This document shows positions 36,001 through 44,216 of a stretch of DNA of 64,000 nucleotides, one piece after another. Position 1 is the stretch's first letter; the number at the start of each line of letters is the position of its first letter. The notes under the pieces were generated by a model, which saw only the letters and a program-made list of their open reading frames with translations, was not told the origin of the DNA and did not search any database. The position numbers and the translations under genes are program-made. The stretch is from Bradyrhizobium sp. C9 (lineage in GTDB: Bacteria; Pseudomonadota; Alphaproteobacteria; Rhizobiales; Xanthobacteraceae), in the NCBI RefSeq assembly GCF_002532045.1, contig NZ_NWTG01000021.1, forward strand, positions 62,001 through 126,000, in the 5' to 3' direction.

Positions 36001-36527
36001 CTCCATCCCAACAGAGAGCAGTCACTCGCGTTTGGAATGGTCGACGACGTCGCGGCATGGTCGTCGCCAACGACGAGCAGCACACCGCCCTTGTCCGACG
36101 CCCCGGCGGCATGGCCATGCCGGATCGCATCGCCGGCCCGGTCGAGGCCGGGTCCCTTGCCGTACCAGAGCGCAAACACGCCATCGACCGTGCGATTGGG
36201 GTCGCCGCCGACGCGCTGCGTGCCGGAAACCGCGGTCGCGGCGAGATCCTCGTTGACCGCGGGTAGAAATCTGATCTCGTGCTGGCTGAGCGCCGATTTC
36301 GCGCGCCACAGTTCCGTATCGACGCCCGCCAACGGCGAGCCGCGGTAGCCGCTGATGAAACCTGCCGAGCGGATCCCGTCGCGGCGATCAGCGAGCCGCT
36401 GCATGACCATCATCCGTACCAGCGCCTGCGTGCCCGACGCAAAGACGCGCCCTTCCGGCCTGGTTACGGCATCCTCAAGGCGATAATGGAGATCGACGCC
36501 GCCTTGGTCGAGTTCGAGTAGAGACAT
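33042..36527 (-). CDS. indolepyruvate ferredoxin oxidoreductase-family protein (fused alpha/beta/gamma type)
   Basis: A 1161-residue 2-oxoacid:ferredoxin oxidoreductase. The N-terminal pyrimidine-binding domain has SGYRGSPLAGVD near residue 58. A thiamine-diphosphate domain follows around 459, with VGCHYMATWMD and GAEGVDWVGQASF. A 4Fe-4S region lies around 639 (CEGCGDCGKASNC plus CNKDFSCVDGFCPSF). The gamma domain starts near 730 (GVGGSGIITVG). Such enzymes decarboxylate aryl- or branched 2-oxoacids to acyl-CoA and reduce ferredoxin. With the oxidases at 36570-37967 and 44217-45428 it could process the 2-oxo acid made from a 2-hydroxy acid. Confidence 0.92.
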   Translation of the reverse strand: MSLLELDQGGVDLHYRLEDAVTRPEGRVFASGTQALVRMMVMQRLADRRDGIRSAGFISGYRGSPLAGVDTELWRAKSALSQHEIRFLPAVNEDLAATAVSGTQRVGGDPNRTVDGVFALWYGKGPGLDRAGDAIRHGHAAGASDKGGVLLVVGDDHAATSSTIPNASDCSLLGWSMPIIHPGSVDEFVLFGLWGWAASRFSGAWVAFKAISETVESSRSFFSEALPRFASPDLKDLTREDLGYGTRDFLTPAIEVRMMRRLEAISAFARANPLDRLLIGSPRAEVGIVAAGKTALDVVEALSRAGLPPERLAQAGVRIWKPGLVFPLDRDGFETFSAGLKHILVVEEKTSLVEDQVKDILFNRSADRRPSIAGRRDLDGAPLISALGQHRPSSLLGPLSMWLAVVRPDLALTDAATAFEKPPALGNAADGMRRLPYFCSGCPHNSSTKVPEGSVALAGVGCHYMATWMDRQTSGLTQMGAEGVDWVGQASFTTTPHVFQNMGEGTYFHSGYLAIRQSIAAGNNVTYKILFNDAVAMTGGQPVDGQLTVPQVARQMLSEGAKKVVVATDDVVRYAGVVLEPGVSVHDRHELDAIQRELRAIKGVTVLIYDQTCAAEKRRRRKRGTYPDPDKRLFINSAVCEGCGDCGKASNCLSIVPLETDLGLKRAIDQTSCNKDFSCVDGFCPSFVSVIGGKLRKPQASATDWIARAERLAKPSLALPEGRPHNLLIAGVGGSGIITVGAIVAMAAHLDHLEVAELDFTAVAQKGGSVMCHLRLGRPGTRINQPRIDWGEADGVIMGDLIVGNLPDSLGTIRHGSTRVLANTHIGSTAEFTRDPDFDSRTDELLKKVRHASSGELLTSFDAHKRVQDEFGDSTAVNMVLIGHAWQQGLIPVSEAAMFQAIALNGVAVESNRRAFAFGRVVAAGAAQVAIVAAQPEDWRVLLERHMTQLTNYQNAAYAARYCDLVERCAAAERRLGVRTGLRFARTVANNLFKLMAYKDEYEVARLYRSPEFAAALSRQFDGDFTLRFHLAPPFVAKPGSGGAEPRKLTFGPWMMHLFALLARLKFLRGTPLDLFGYSHERKTERRLIGDYRTLVEHLLAGLSPATLDTAVRLAALPERIRGFGHVKARSLVAVEREQQHLIGQFDAIRTPLPRENKGAA

Positions 36528-36569
36528 GACAAGCTTCCCTGTTCGTTCGTTGTCACGTGCATCGCGCCG

Positions 36570-37967
36570 CTACTGGTAGGGACGATACGCGCCGACATCC
36601 AGGATCTTCCCGGGATTCATGATGTTGCGGGGATCGAGGGCACGCTTCACCGCGCAAAGCGCCGCCATTGCTTCGCCCCGCTCGGCGGCGAGATAGCCGA
36701 TCTTGCCGGTGCCGATCCCGTGCTCGCCCGTACAGGTCCCGCCGACCGCGTGTGCGCGCGCGACCATGCGGGCGTTCAGTTCGGCGACACGCGCCTGCTC
36801 GTCGCGATCATCGGGCCCTACCAGGACGCAGAGATGAAAGTTGCCGTCGCCCACATGGCCGCACATCGGCGCGATCAGCCCAAGTTCGGCGACATCCGCG
36901 TGCGTCTGCGCAACGACCTCGGGCAGCGCCGAAATCGGCACGCAGATATCGGTCGGTATTCCGCGCGAGCCCGGACGCAGGGCCAACGCAGCCCACCAGA
37001 TATCGTGACGCGCCTGCCAAAGCCGGTTTCGCTCCTCGGTCGCCGTAGCCCATCGGAAGTCACTGCCGCCGTACTCTTTGGCGATCCCGGCCATCATCTC
37101 GACCTGCTCGTCGACCGCACGATCAGTACCGTGGAATTCCAGGAACAGCGTCGGGCAAACGGCAAGGTCGAGTTTCGAGTAACGATTGCAGGCTTCGACC
37201 TGCAACGCATCCAGAAGCTCGGCACGTGCAAGTGGAATAGCGCTCTGCAGTGCTTCGACTACGGTCGATACGGCAGCTCGTACGGTCGGGAATGTGCAGA
37301 CCGCAGCGGCGATACGCTGGGGGATCGGCGCAAGCCGCAGCGTCGCCTCGGTGATGATGCCGAGCGTTCCCTCTGCGCCGACGAAAAGGCGTGTCAGGTC
37401 GTAGCCGGCCGATGACTTCCTCGCCCGCGTTCCGGTTTCGATCAACTGGCCATCGGCGAGCACCACGGACAGCGACATGACGACCTCCCGCATCGTTCCG
37501 TACCGCACGGCATTGGTACCGGAAGCCCGGGTCGATGCCATGCCGCCGATCGATGCATCGGCCCCGGGGTCAACCGGAAAGAACACTCCGGTGTCCCGCA
37601 GTGACGCATTCAGCGTCTTGCGCGTCACGCCTGCTTCCACCCTGCAATCGAGATCGTCGGCCGACACGCGCAGGATGCGGTTCATGCCCGAAAGGTCGAT
37701 GGTGACACCGCCCTGCTCGGCGCTGATCTGCCCCTCGGTCGAGGTACCCGTGCCGAAGGGCACCATGGGACAGCTATGTTGATGACAGATCCTGACCGCA
37801 TCGACGACATCCGCGGTGCTGCGTGCGAACAGTACGGCGTCGGGCGTCTTGGTCCGATGCGCGGTGACGCCGGTGGCGTGATGGCGGCGGATCGCGTCAA
37901 CGGTCGTGAACTGATCGCCGAAGCGGCCGCTGAGACGGGTGGTCGCCTGCGTCGTGTTCTGCCTCAC
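36570..37967 (-). CDS. FAD-linked 2-hydroxyacid oxidase/dehydrogenase (GlcD-like)
   Basis: A 465-residue flavoprotein of the vanillyl-alcohol-oxidase/GlcD family. The PCMH FAD domain includes CPMVPFGTGTSTEGQ near residue 70 and DPGADASIGGMASTRASGTNAVRYG near 138. The C-terminal cap ends with GTCTGEHGIGTGKIGYL, typical of D-lactate and glycolate oxidases. It probably oxidises a D-2-hydroxyacid to the 2-oxoacid. The start is GTG at 37967, and its first G is the last base of the livF stop (TAGTG), so the genes are translationally coupled. Confidence 0.9.
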   Translation of the reverse strand: MRQNTTQATTRLSGRFGDQFTTVDAIRRHHATGVTAHRTKTPDAVLFARSTADVVDAVRICHQHSCPMVPFGTGTSTEGQISAEQGGVTIDLSGMNRILRVSADDLDCRVEAGVTRKTLNASLRDTGVFFPVDPGADASIGGMASTRASGTNAVRYGTMREVVMSLSVVLADGQLIETGTRARKSSAGYDLTRLFVGAEGTLGIITEATLRLAPIPQRIAAAVCTFPTVRAAVSTVVEALQSAIPLARAELLDALQVEACNRYSKLDLAVCPTLFLEFHGTDRAVDEQVEMMAGIAKEYGGSDFRWATATEERNRLWQARHDIWWAALALRPGSRGIPTDICVPISALPEVVAQTHADVAELGLIAPMCGHVGDGNFHLCVLVGPDDRDEQARVAELNARMVARAHAVGGTCTGEHGIGTGKIGYLAAERGEAMAALCAVKRALDPRNIMNPGKILDVGAYRPYQ

Positions 37968-38731
37968 TATCGTCTCCCCGAGAGCCGCTGCCGGCCATCG
38001 TCAGCCGCGGTCATCGACCCACCGAGATAGGCGTCAATGATCCGCGGGTCGGCCGCAATTTCACTTGCCCCACCGGCAAGATGGACAGCTCCGTTCTCAA
38101 GCACATAGGCGCGATCGGAAATGCGCAGTGCGGCACGCGCGTTCTGCTCGATCAGGAGAATAGAGACGCCATCATTCTTCAGGCGCTGTATGATGCGGAA
38201 CATCTCGGCGACGATCAGCGGCGCAAGGCCAAGGCTTGGCTCATCAAGCATCAGGAACGACGGACGCAGCATCAGCGCGCGGCCGAGCGCCAGCATCTGC
38301 CGTTCTCCGCCGCTCAATGTGTCGGCGCGCTGCTCGCGCCGCTCGGCAAGGCGTGGAAACAGCTTGAAAACCCCGGTAAGCCGCGACGCCATGTCGAAGC
38401 CAACCTCACTGCGCAGCGCGAACGCGCCGAGCCTTAGGTTGTCGAGGACGCTCATCGGTCCAAACAGGTCGCGCGTTTCAGGCACCAGGGAAATGCGTGC
38501 CCTTATCCGTGCCTCGATCGAACGCGCTGCCGCGGGCCAGGCTGGAAACGCAAGGCTGCCCTCGAAAGGAATGAGGCCCATGATCGCATTCACCAGCGAG
38601 GTCTTGCCCGCACCATTCGGCCCGATCACCGCCGTCACCTCGCCTGCATGGGCCTCGAGCGAGACGTCATTCACCGCAAGCAGCCGGCCATATCTGACCG
38701 AAAAGCGCTCGATCCTCAGAAGGGCCGTCAT
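37967..38731 (-). CDS. ABC transporter ATP-binding protein, LivF type
   Basis: A 254-residue ATPase of the branched-chain-amino-acid family. It has Walker A GPNGAGKTSL near residue 36, signature LSGGERQMLALGRALM and Walker B FLMLDEPSLGLAP. The frame extends to 38896, but the ATG at 38731 (MTALLRIERFSV) is chosen because it forms a 4-base ATGA overlap with the preceding gene and the upstream part is not family-like. It is part of a complete importer with 38728-42723. Confidence 0.92.
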   Translation of the reverse strand: MTALLRIERFSVRYGRLLAVNDVSLEAHAGEVTAVIGPNGAGKTSLVNAIMGLIPFEGSLAFPAWPAAARSIEARIRARISLVPETRDLFGPMSVLDNLRLGAFALRSEVGFDMASRLTGVFKLFPRLAERREQRADTLSGGERQMLALGRALMLRPSFLMLDEPSLGLAPLIVAEMFRIIQRLKNDGVSILLIEQNARAALRISDRAYVLENGAVHLAGGASEIAADPRIIDAYLGGSMTAADDGRQRLSGRR

Positions 38732-40497
38732 GCCGCCGCTCCGAGATAGGCTTCCTGCACGCCGCTGTCGGCGCGAACGTCGTCGGGACGGCCGTAGGCG
38801 ATGCGGCGGCCGAAATTCATCACCATCAACCGATCGGCCAGGCGGAACACGAAATCCATGTCGTGCTCCACCAGCACGATCGCGAGGCCCTCGCACCGCA
38901 ACTCGGCGAGAAGCTCGGCCAACGCGACTTTCTCATTCATCCTCAATCCAGCCGCAGGCTCGTCGAGCAGCAACAGCACGGGATCGGCCGCAAGCGCGCG
39001 AGCAATCTCAAGCAGCCGCTGATGGCCGAGCGACAGATTGCCCGCGAGCTCGAACGCTTTGTCCGCAAGCCCTACGCGATCGAGCAGATGCCTCGACCAT
39101 CCGAGCAATTGCCTCTCTTCAGTGCGATCCAGGCGAAGCGAATTGGCGAATAGGCCGCAGCGACCGAGATGGGTCGCCCCGATTGCAACATTCTCCAGCA
39201 ACGTCATGTCTTGCACGAGCGCAGCATGCTGGAACGTCCGAGAAAGGCCGCGCCGGCACATGTCGCGCGCGCTCGCTCGCAACAGCGGCGCGCCGAGGAA
39301 GCTCAGCTCGCCCTGGCTGGGCGAGAGCGCGCCGCTGATGAGATTGAACAGTGTGGTCTTACCCGCACCGTTCGGGCCCAGAATGCCGAGAATCTCACCG
39401 CTCTTGACGTGGAAGCTGATGTCGTCGACCGCGACCAGTCCCCCGAACCGTCGCTCAAGGTGACTTGCCGTAACCACGGTCAGGCCATGTTCGGGCTTTG
39501 GCCGCCGATGCGGCAGAATCATCGGTTCGATATCCAGGGTCGGAGCCGCCTTCGGCGCGATCCGCTGTTCCAACAACGGCCATAGGCCCTTCCGCGCCTT
39601 CTGCAGCACCACGATCATGATCGCTGCGAACACCAGGAGCTCGAGCCGCGTGGTCGGACCGAACACGAATTTCAGGAGATCCTGCAACTCGTGTTTGATG
39701 ATGGTCACGAGGCTCGCGCCTAGCAGAGCGCCCCATAGCTGGCTGCTTCCGCCGATGACCGTCATGAAGAGATAGTCGATGCTGGCGGTGAGCCCGAAGG
39801 GCGTCGGGCTAAGGAAGCGCTGCACGTGGGCGTAGAGCCAGCCTGCGATGGAACTTATGACGGCGGCGAGCACGAAGGCCATCAAGCGATAGAGATAGGC
39901 GTTGGCGCCGAACGTCTCGGCGATCGCCGGCCCGGATCGCAACGAGCGCAGGACGCGCCCGGTCCGCGATGCCAAGAGCTGACGGCACCAGGCCATTACC
40001 AGGACGATTGTGACCAGCGCCAGGTAGTAGCCCTGCCGCTCGCTGCGCAGATCGAATCCGCCGACGCTCACCGGCGCAATTCCTGTCAGGCCGTTGAAGC
40101 GGCCGAGCATCTCGGAATTGCCGACCAGGAAGTAGAAGCTGATGCCGAAGCAGAGCGTAGTCAGCGCAAGATAGTGTCCGCTCATGCGTACGGTAACGGC
40201 GCCGATCAGTCCGGCAACGACGCCAGCAGTCATCACGGCGCCGACGAGCCCGATCCAGGCCGAGCATCCAAGGCGCGTCGACAGATACCCGGACACGTAG
40301 GCGCCAAGCCCGACGAATGCCGCTTGGCCGAACGATACCATGCCGGCGATGCCTGTCATGAGCACCAGGCCGAGGCAGGCGATGGTGGCGATCATCACAT
40401 ACGTGATGACCTCGACCTGATAGACCGGCAACAGCACCGGCGACGCTGCCGCCACAACGAGCGCAAGCAAGGGGGCAAACCGGATCAGGCGCGTCAT
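38728..40497 (-). CDS. ABC permease-ATPase fusion, LivM-LivG
   Basis: A 589-residue fusion. Residues 1-310 are a LivM-type permease with about eight to ten membrane segments and GIAGMVSFGQAAFVGLGAYVSGY. Residues about 335-589 are a LivG-type ATPase with Walker A GPNGAGKTTLF near 374, signature NLSLGHQRLLEIARALA and Walker B LLLLDEPAAGL. Such LivMG fusions are common in Bradyrhizobium. It overlaps livH and livF by 4 bases each. The substrate is probably an aromatic or hydroxy acid rather than an amino acid, judged by operon partners. Confidence 0.92.
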   Translation of the reverse strand: MTRLIRFAPLLALVVAAASPVLLPVYQVEVITYVMIATIACLGLVLMTGIAGMVSFGQAAFVGLGAYVSGYLSTRLGCSAWIGLVGAVMTAGVVAGLIGAVTVRMSGHYLALTTLCFGISFYFLVGNSEMLGRFNGLTGIAPVSVGGFDLRSERQGYYLALVTIVLVMAWCRQLLASRTGRVLRSLRSGPAIAETFGANAYLYRLMAFVLAAVISSIAGWLYAHVQRFLSPTPFGLTASIDYLFMTVIGGSSQLWGALLGASLVTIIKHELQDLLKFVFGPTTRLELLVFAAIMIVVLQKARKGLWPLLEQRIAPKAAPTLDIEPMILPHRRPKPEHGLTVVTASHLERRFGGLVAVDDISFHVKSGEILGILGPNGAGKTTLFNLISGALSPSQGELSFLGAPLLRASARDMCRRGLSRTFQHAALVQDMTLLENVAIGATHLGRCGLFANSLRLDRTEERQLLGWSRHLLDRVGLADKAFELAGNLSLGHQRLLEIARALAADPVLLLLDEPAAGLRMNEKVALAELLAELRCEGLAIVLVEHDMDFVFRLADRLMVMNFGRRIAYGRPDDVRADSGVQEAYLGAAA

Positions 40498-41534
40498 TCG
40501 AGACCATCCTCCGGCGCGACCGTTGAGACGGAGCGCCAGAACAGCACTGGAATGATGACAAGAAAGACGATGACGTCGCGATAGGCGCTGGCCCAGAACG
40601 AAGCAAAAGCCTCCACCGTGCCAACCAGCAGTGCGCCCGCAGCGGCGAGCGGATAGACCGCCATGCCGCCGACGATGGCACCGACAAAGCCCTTCAGGCC
40701 GAGGAGAAAGCCGGAATCATAATAGAGTGTCGTGGTCGGCCCGATCAGCAGTCCGGAAATGGCAGCGGCGATCCCCGTCAAGAGAAACACCGTCCGGCCA
40801 GCCGCCACCGTGCTGATGCCCACGATTTCCGCACCGCGCCGATTGTGCGCTGCCGCCAACAAAGCGCGCCCGCGCAGCGAGAAACGGAAGAAAACATAGA
40901 GCGCTGTAACAACCGTGACGCTACTGGCGAGCACGCCGACTGCCTGCGGTGTCACGATCATGCCGAACAGCGCAAACGGAGCGCCGGAGAAGCCTTCGGT
41001 GCGCACGCCCTCCGCACCGAAAACATGCAGCCCAATGCTGCTGAGCCCGAGATGCGCCGCGACCGCTGCGATCAGCAGGACCAGCGGGGAGGCCGCGGCA
41101 AGCGGCTGAAAGACAATCCGATAGATCAACGGACCTAGACAGGCGATCAAGGCGGCACTTACGGCCATCTTCCAGGCCAGCGGGGCCGTCTTCGGCACCA
41201 GGAACAACGCGGCCATGACGATCACCGTTGGCACCAGGCCAAAGCGCAGCAGCGACCGCGTCGCGTGCAGCCGATCCCGCAACCTCACCGCTTCGATGAC
41301 ATCGAGCGCGAGGGCGATCGCGGCGGCGACGATCAAGATCCAAACGGTGCCCGGCGGCTGACCGGCTTCGAAAGCAGACAAGGTCAGCGCGGTGAATGCA
41401 ACCAGATCGCCCTGCGGCACGAAGACGACACGGGTGACCGAGAACACCAGCACGAGCGCAGTCGCCAGCAGAACATAGACTGCGCCGCTGACCAGTCCGT
41501 CCTGCAGAAGGATCAATGCAACGTCTGTGTTCAT
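40494..41534 (-). CDS. ABC transporter permease, LivH type
   Basis: A 346-residue membrane protein with the LivH start LLQDGLVSGAVYVLLATALVLVFSVTRVV and the family motif FSLRGRALLAAAHNRRGAEIVGIS near residue 230. It has about eight membrane segments. The ATG at 41534 is chosen over the upstream one at 41561, since the family starts near MNTDVALILLQDG. It lies 46 bases after the binding-protein gene and overlaps the LivMG gene by 4. Confidence 0.9.
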   Translation of the reverse strand: MNTDVALILLQDGLVSGAVYVLLATALVLVFSVTRVVFVPQGDLVAFTALTLSAFEAGQPPGTVWILIVAAAIALALDVIEAVRLRDRLHATRSLLRFGLVPTVIVMAALFLVPKTAPLAWKMAVSAALIACLGPLIYRIVFQPLAAASPLVLLIAAVAAHLGLSSIGLHVFGAEGVRTEGFSGAPFALFGMIVTPQAVGVLASSVTVVTALYVFFRFSLRGRALLAAAHNRRGAEIVGISTVAAGRTVFLLTGIAAAISGLLIGPTTTLYYDSGFLLGLKGFVGAIVGGMAVYPLAAAGALLVGTVEAFASFWASAYRDVIVFLVIIPVLFWRSVSTVAPEDGLE

Positions 41535-41580
41535 GCAGCCTCGCGTGATTCTCGGCGACAAGCCAATCGACAGAGGCGCA

Positions 41581-42723
41581 TCACTGCACCAGACGCCATT
41601 TTCCGTCGACGATCTGCGTCATCACGCGCGAACGTTCGTCGAGGCCAAGATGATCCGCCGGCGACATGTTGTAGACCCCGTTCGGCCCGGCAACGTTCTT
41701 GACGTTCTCGATGGCGTCGCGCAGGGCCACCCGAAACTCTTCCGTTCCAGGCTTGGCGATGTCGGAGGCGACGGAAATTGCCCTGTTGAGGATAAGCTGC
41801 GCGTCCCAGAGATAGGCAGCGAAGGTCGAGCGCGCGCCTGCATCCGGGATCGCCTCGTAACGCTCGATGAAATCGAGGCCAGCCGCTTTCGCCGGATGGC
41901 CGTCGGGCAACTGTTCTGCCACCAGCACCGGACCGGCGGGCACGAAGGTTCCTTCGAGCGCCTTACCGCCGATGCGAAGAAAGTCGTTATTGGCGACGCC
42001 GTGCGTCTGATAGATCAGACCCTTGTAGCCGCGCTCGACCAGCGTGGTCTGCGGCAGCGCCGCGGGCGTGCCTGATGCGGCGACAAAGACCGCGTCGGGA
42101 TTTTGCGAGATGATCTTGAGAACCTGGCCAAGTACGCTCGTGTCAGTGCGCTGATACCGCTCGGACGCTACAACCTTGATGCCGGCGCCCTCGAGGAGAC
42201 CCGTCAGCACCTTGATCCAGCCTTCGCCATAGGCGTCGGTGAAGCCAATGAGACCGACGCTTTTGACGTTCTTGCGCTTCATGTGATCGAGCACGATGGA
42301 AGCCATCTGCGCGTCACTCTGCGGCGTCTTGAACACCCAGCGGCGCTTGTCGGTCGGCGGGTCGACGATCAGCGCCGATCCGGCAAGGCTGATCATCGGC
42401 GTCTTGCTCTCCGCCACGATGTCGAGCAACGCCAGCGAATTCGGGGTGAGACTCGGGCCGACGATCGCATCGACTTTCTCTTCCGTGATCAGCTTGCGAG
42501 CGTCCGTGACGGTCGCCGACGCGTCGGAGGCATCGTCGAGCAGGATGTAGCGGACATCCTGCCCGCCAAGTTTTCGCGGGAGAATGGTCACGGCGCGTTG
42601 CTGAGTGATGCCGACGGACGCGGCCGGCCCGGTCGCCGAAATTATCACCCCAATCCTGACCTCGGCATGAGATGGAACCGCCTGGGTCAGTATCGCCACC
42701 ACGGCAATGATCAATTTCTTCAT
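41581..42723 (-). CDS. ABC transporter substrate-binding protein, LivK type
   Basis: A 380-residue periplasmic binding protein with a short signal peptide (MKKLIIAVVAILTQAVPSHA). The mature part starts VRIGVIISATGPAASVGITQQ, and the fold is that of branched-chain amino-acid receptors, with VGPSLTPNSLALLDIVAESKTPMISLAGSA near residue 95. It is the first gene of the eight-gene leftward operon that ends with YciI. A TetR-type palindrome lies 88-119 bases upstream of its start. Confidence 0.92.
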   Translation of the reverse strand: MKKLIIAVVAILTQAVPSHAEVRIGVIISATGPAASVGITQQRAVTILPRKLGGQDVRYILLDDASDASATVTDARKLITEEKVDAIVGPSLTPNSLALLDIVAESKTPMISLAGSALIVDPPTDKRRWVFKTPQSDAQMASIVLDHMKRKNVKSVGLIGFTDAYGEGWIKVLTGLLEGAGIKVVASERYQRTDTSVLGQVLKIISQNPDAVFVAASGTPAALPQTTLVERGYKGLIYQTHGVANNDFLRIGGKALEGTFVPAGPVLVAEQLPDGHPAKAAGLDFIERYEAIPDAGARSTFAAYLWDAQLILNRAISVASDIAKPGTEEFRVALRDAIENVKNVAGPNGVYNMSPADHLGLDERSRVMTQIVDGKWRLVQ

Positions 42724-43065
42724 GGATCCTCCTCACGGCCGTTTTTTCTGCTCGCCGACGGATCGCCGCCTTGCGCGCGTGCGGTCCCACTTCAAAGAGA
42801 CCGCCGAGCTCTTTCTTAGACCAAACGGTCGGACTAAGAAAGACAAAAAATCAGAACTCGCGACGTTTGTTGACTCGATCCTGGTGCGGAGCTTGCCAGA
42901 GTGATGGCTATGGGCTCAGGATCGGCGAAGCGACAGAGCCGGCCTAAATGGCGACGAATGCGGTGTCCCCACAGGCAATACCGGCTGAAGAGTGCAGTGT
43001 GCTTCCGAGCGAAAGAAACAGCTGGCCGGCCACCCTCATTCGCAATGGCGACAGGCTAGGCAGCC
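42724..43065. other. intergenic region upstream of the livK operon
   Basis: No gene seen in about 340 bases. It holds the promoter of the leftward transport/oxidation operon and the palindrome at 42811-42842. The part at 42900-43065 shows nothing I recognise. Confidence 0.4.
42811..42842. promoter_or_regulatory. putative TetR operator, site 1 (livK operon)
   Basis: A 32-base palindrome with long outer arms (CTTTCTTAG and CTAAGAAAG) around AGTCCGACCGTTTGGTCT when read on the minus strand. It differs from site 3 at only two positions in the 26 bases from CTTTCTTAG onward. The placement fits control of the operon starting at 42723. Confidence 0.68.
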
Positions 43066-43416
43066 CTAAAACGAGCTGGCCCGGATGAGCACAACTTGTG
43101 TCATGAGGCTATTTCGCTCCCGCAACGCATGCCAACCAGCCGCTTCGATGCGAGCGCTGACCACCTCAAGGCCCGCTATCGCTTGACTGAGCAATCGACG
43201 CTCGGTTGCGGCGAGCGGACCAAGAGAGTCATCCTCAATGACACGCGCTATCCCCGCCATCTCTTCAAACGCAGCTTTTCCAGCCGCCGTGATCGTCACG
43301 GACGCGTGGCCCAAGTAGCTTTGCTGCGCTACGGGGCCAAAGCAACGCGTCTCCAGCATTGGACGGATGGCTGCACGACCTGCTCGATTGCCCCGAAACA
43401 GGTGTGAGGGTATATA
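43066..43416 (-). pseudogene. C-terminal remnant of a MarR-like regulator
   Basis: An open frame that ends at 43066 and encodes SYLGHASVTITAAGKAAFEEM followed by a helical tail (ATERRLLSQAIAGLEVV), typical of the wing and dimerisation helices of MarR-type proteins. The N-terminal helix-turn-helix part is missing: the frame runs into the palindrome at 43417-43440 and the divergent tetR gene. The first ATG is at 43359, but upstream codons (HLFRGNRAG) look like part of the same protein. It is probably a decayed regulator left when the tetR region was placed here. Confidence 0.45.
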
Positions 43417-43440
43417 GTCCGATCGTTCGAACGATTGGAC
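43417..43440. promoter_or_regulatory. putative TetR operator, site 2 (tetR promoter)
   Basis: A 24-base palindrome with a single mismatched pair, GTCCGATCGTTC followed by GAACGATTGGAC. It shares the 15 bases TAGTCCGATCGTTCG with site 3. It ends 10 bases before the GTG start of tetR, so bound protein would block its own gene. Confidence 0.7.
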
Positions 43441-43450
43441 AGGAAAGCTT

Positions 43451-44053
43451 GTGACGAGACCGCGCTCGCCGGACTACGACAACATACAGGAATCAATCGT
43501 CAAGCAGGCTGCCTCGCTGTTCGCCCACCGCGGATATGCCGCCACCTCCATCAACGATATCGCCGCAGCGTGTCGCTGCTCGAAATCCCGTCTATATCAC
43601 TACTTCGAATCCAAGGACGCCATTCTCGTCTTCATGCTGACCGAGCATGTCGACAAACTGCTGGCAGGCTGTAATGACATCCTTGCCGGACGCGAAGATG
43701 ATGTGGCGCGCTTTCGCAGATTGATCCGCTTCTTCATGGAGATTTACGCCGTATCAAGCGACAAGCATGCGGTGATGCTGACCTGCCTGGAATTCTTGCC
43801 AACCAACGTGCGCAAGGATGTGATCAAAAAGCAGCGGCAGCTCATCAAGATCGTCACTGACATCCTCGCAAAAATACGCCCCGATCGCGCAAGGGACGCA
43901 TCCAACGCACACATCGATGCGATGCTCTTCTTTGGCATGATCAACTGGACCTATACCTGGTTCAAGCCCGACGGAGACGTACTGCCGACCGAGCTTGCCG
44001 ATCGTGCGGTCAGTCTGTTTCTCGACGGTTACATCAAGTCCAAGGCCCTCTGA
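43451..44053 (+). CDS. TetR/AcrR-family transcriptional regulator
   Basis: A 200-residue repressor. The N-terminal helix-turn-helix covers about residues 14-60: ESIVKQAASLFAHRGYAATSINDIAAACRCSKSRLYHYFESKDAIL. The C-terminal ligand domain resembles regulators of aromatic and fatty-acid catabolism. The start is GTG at 43451. Operator-like palindromes before tetR itself, the livK operon and the Rieske operon suggest it controls all three. The effector is likely a CoA ester or acid from the pathway. Confidence 0.9.
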   Translation: MTRPRSPDYDNIQESIVKQAASLFAHRGYAATSINDIAAACRCSKSRLYHYFESKDAILVFMLTEHVDKLLAGCNDILAGREDDVARFRRLIRFFMEIYAVSSDKHAVMLTCLEFLPTNVRKDVIKKQRQLIKIVTDILAKIRPDRARDASNAHIDAMLFFGMINWTYTWFKPDGDVLPTELADRAVSLFLDGYIKSKAL

Positions 44054-44216
44054 GCCGTCCCCCATTTCCAGGCTCCGCCTCTCGTCGAACATCGCTCTTC
44101 AAACGAAATAGTCGAGCCCGATCTCGAGCGACGGTGCGGGCTAGTGCATGAAGGCGCAGACAGCAGACAGGCTCGGTATCATCAAACAGAACTTTGCTGC
44201 CACGACCCTTCCTAAG

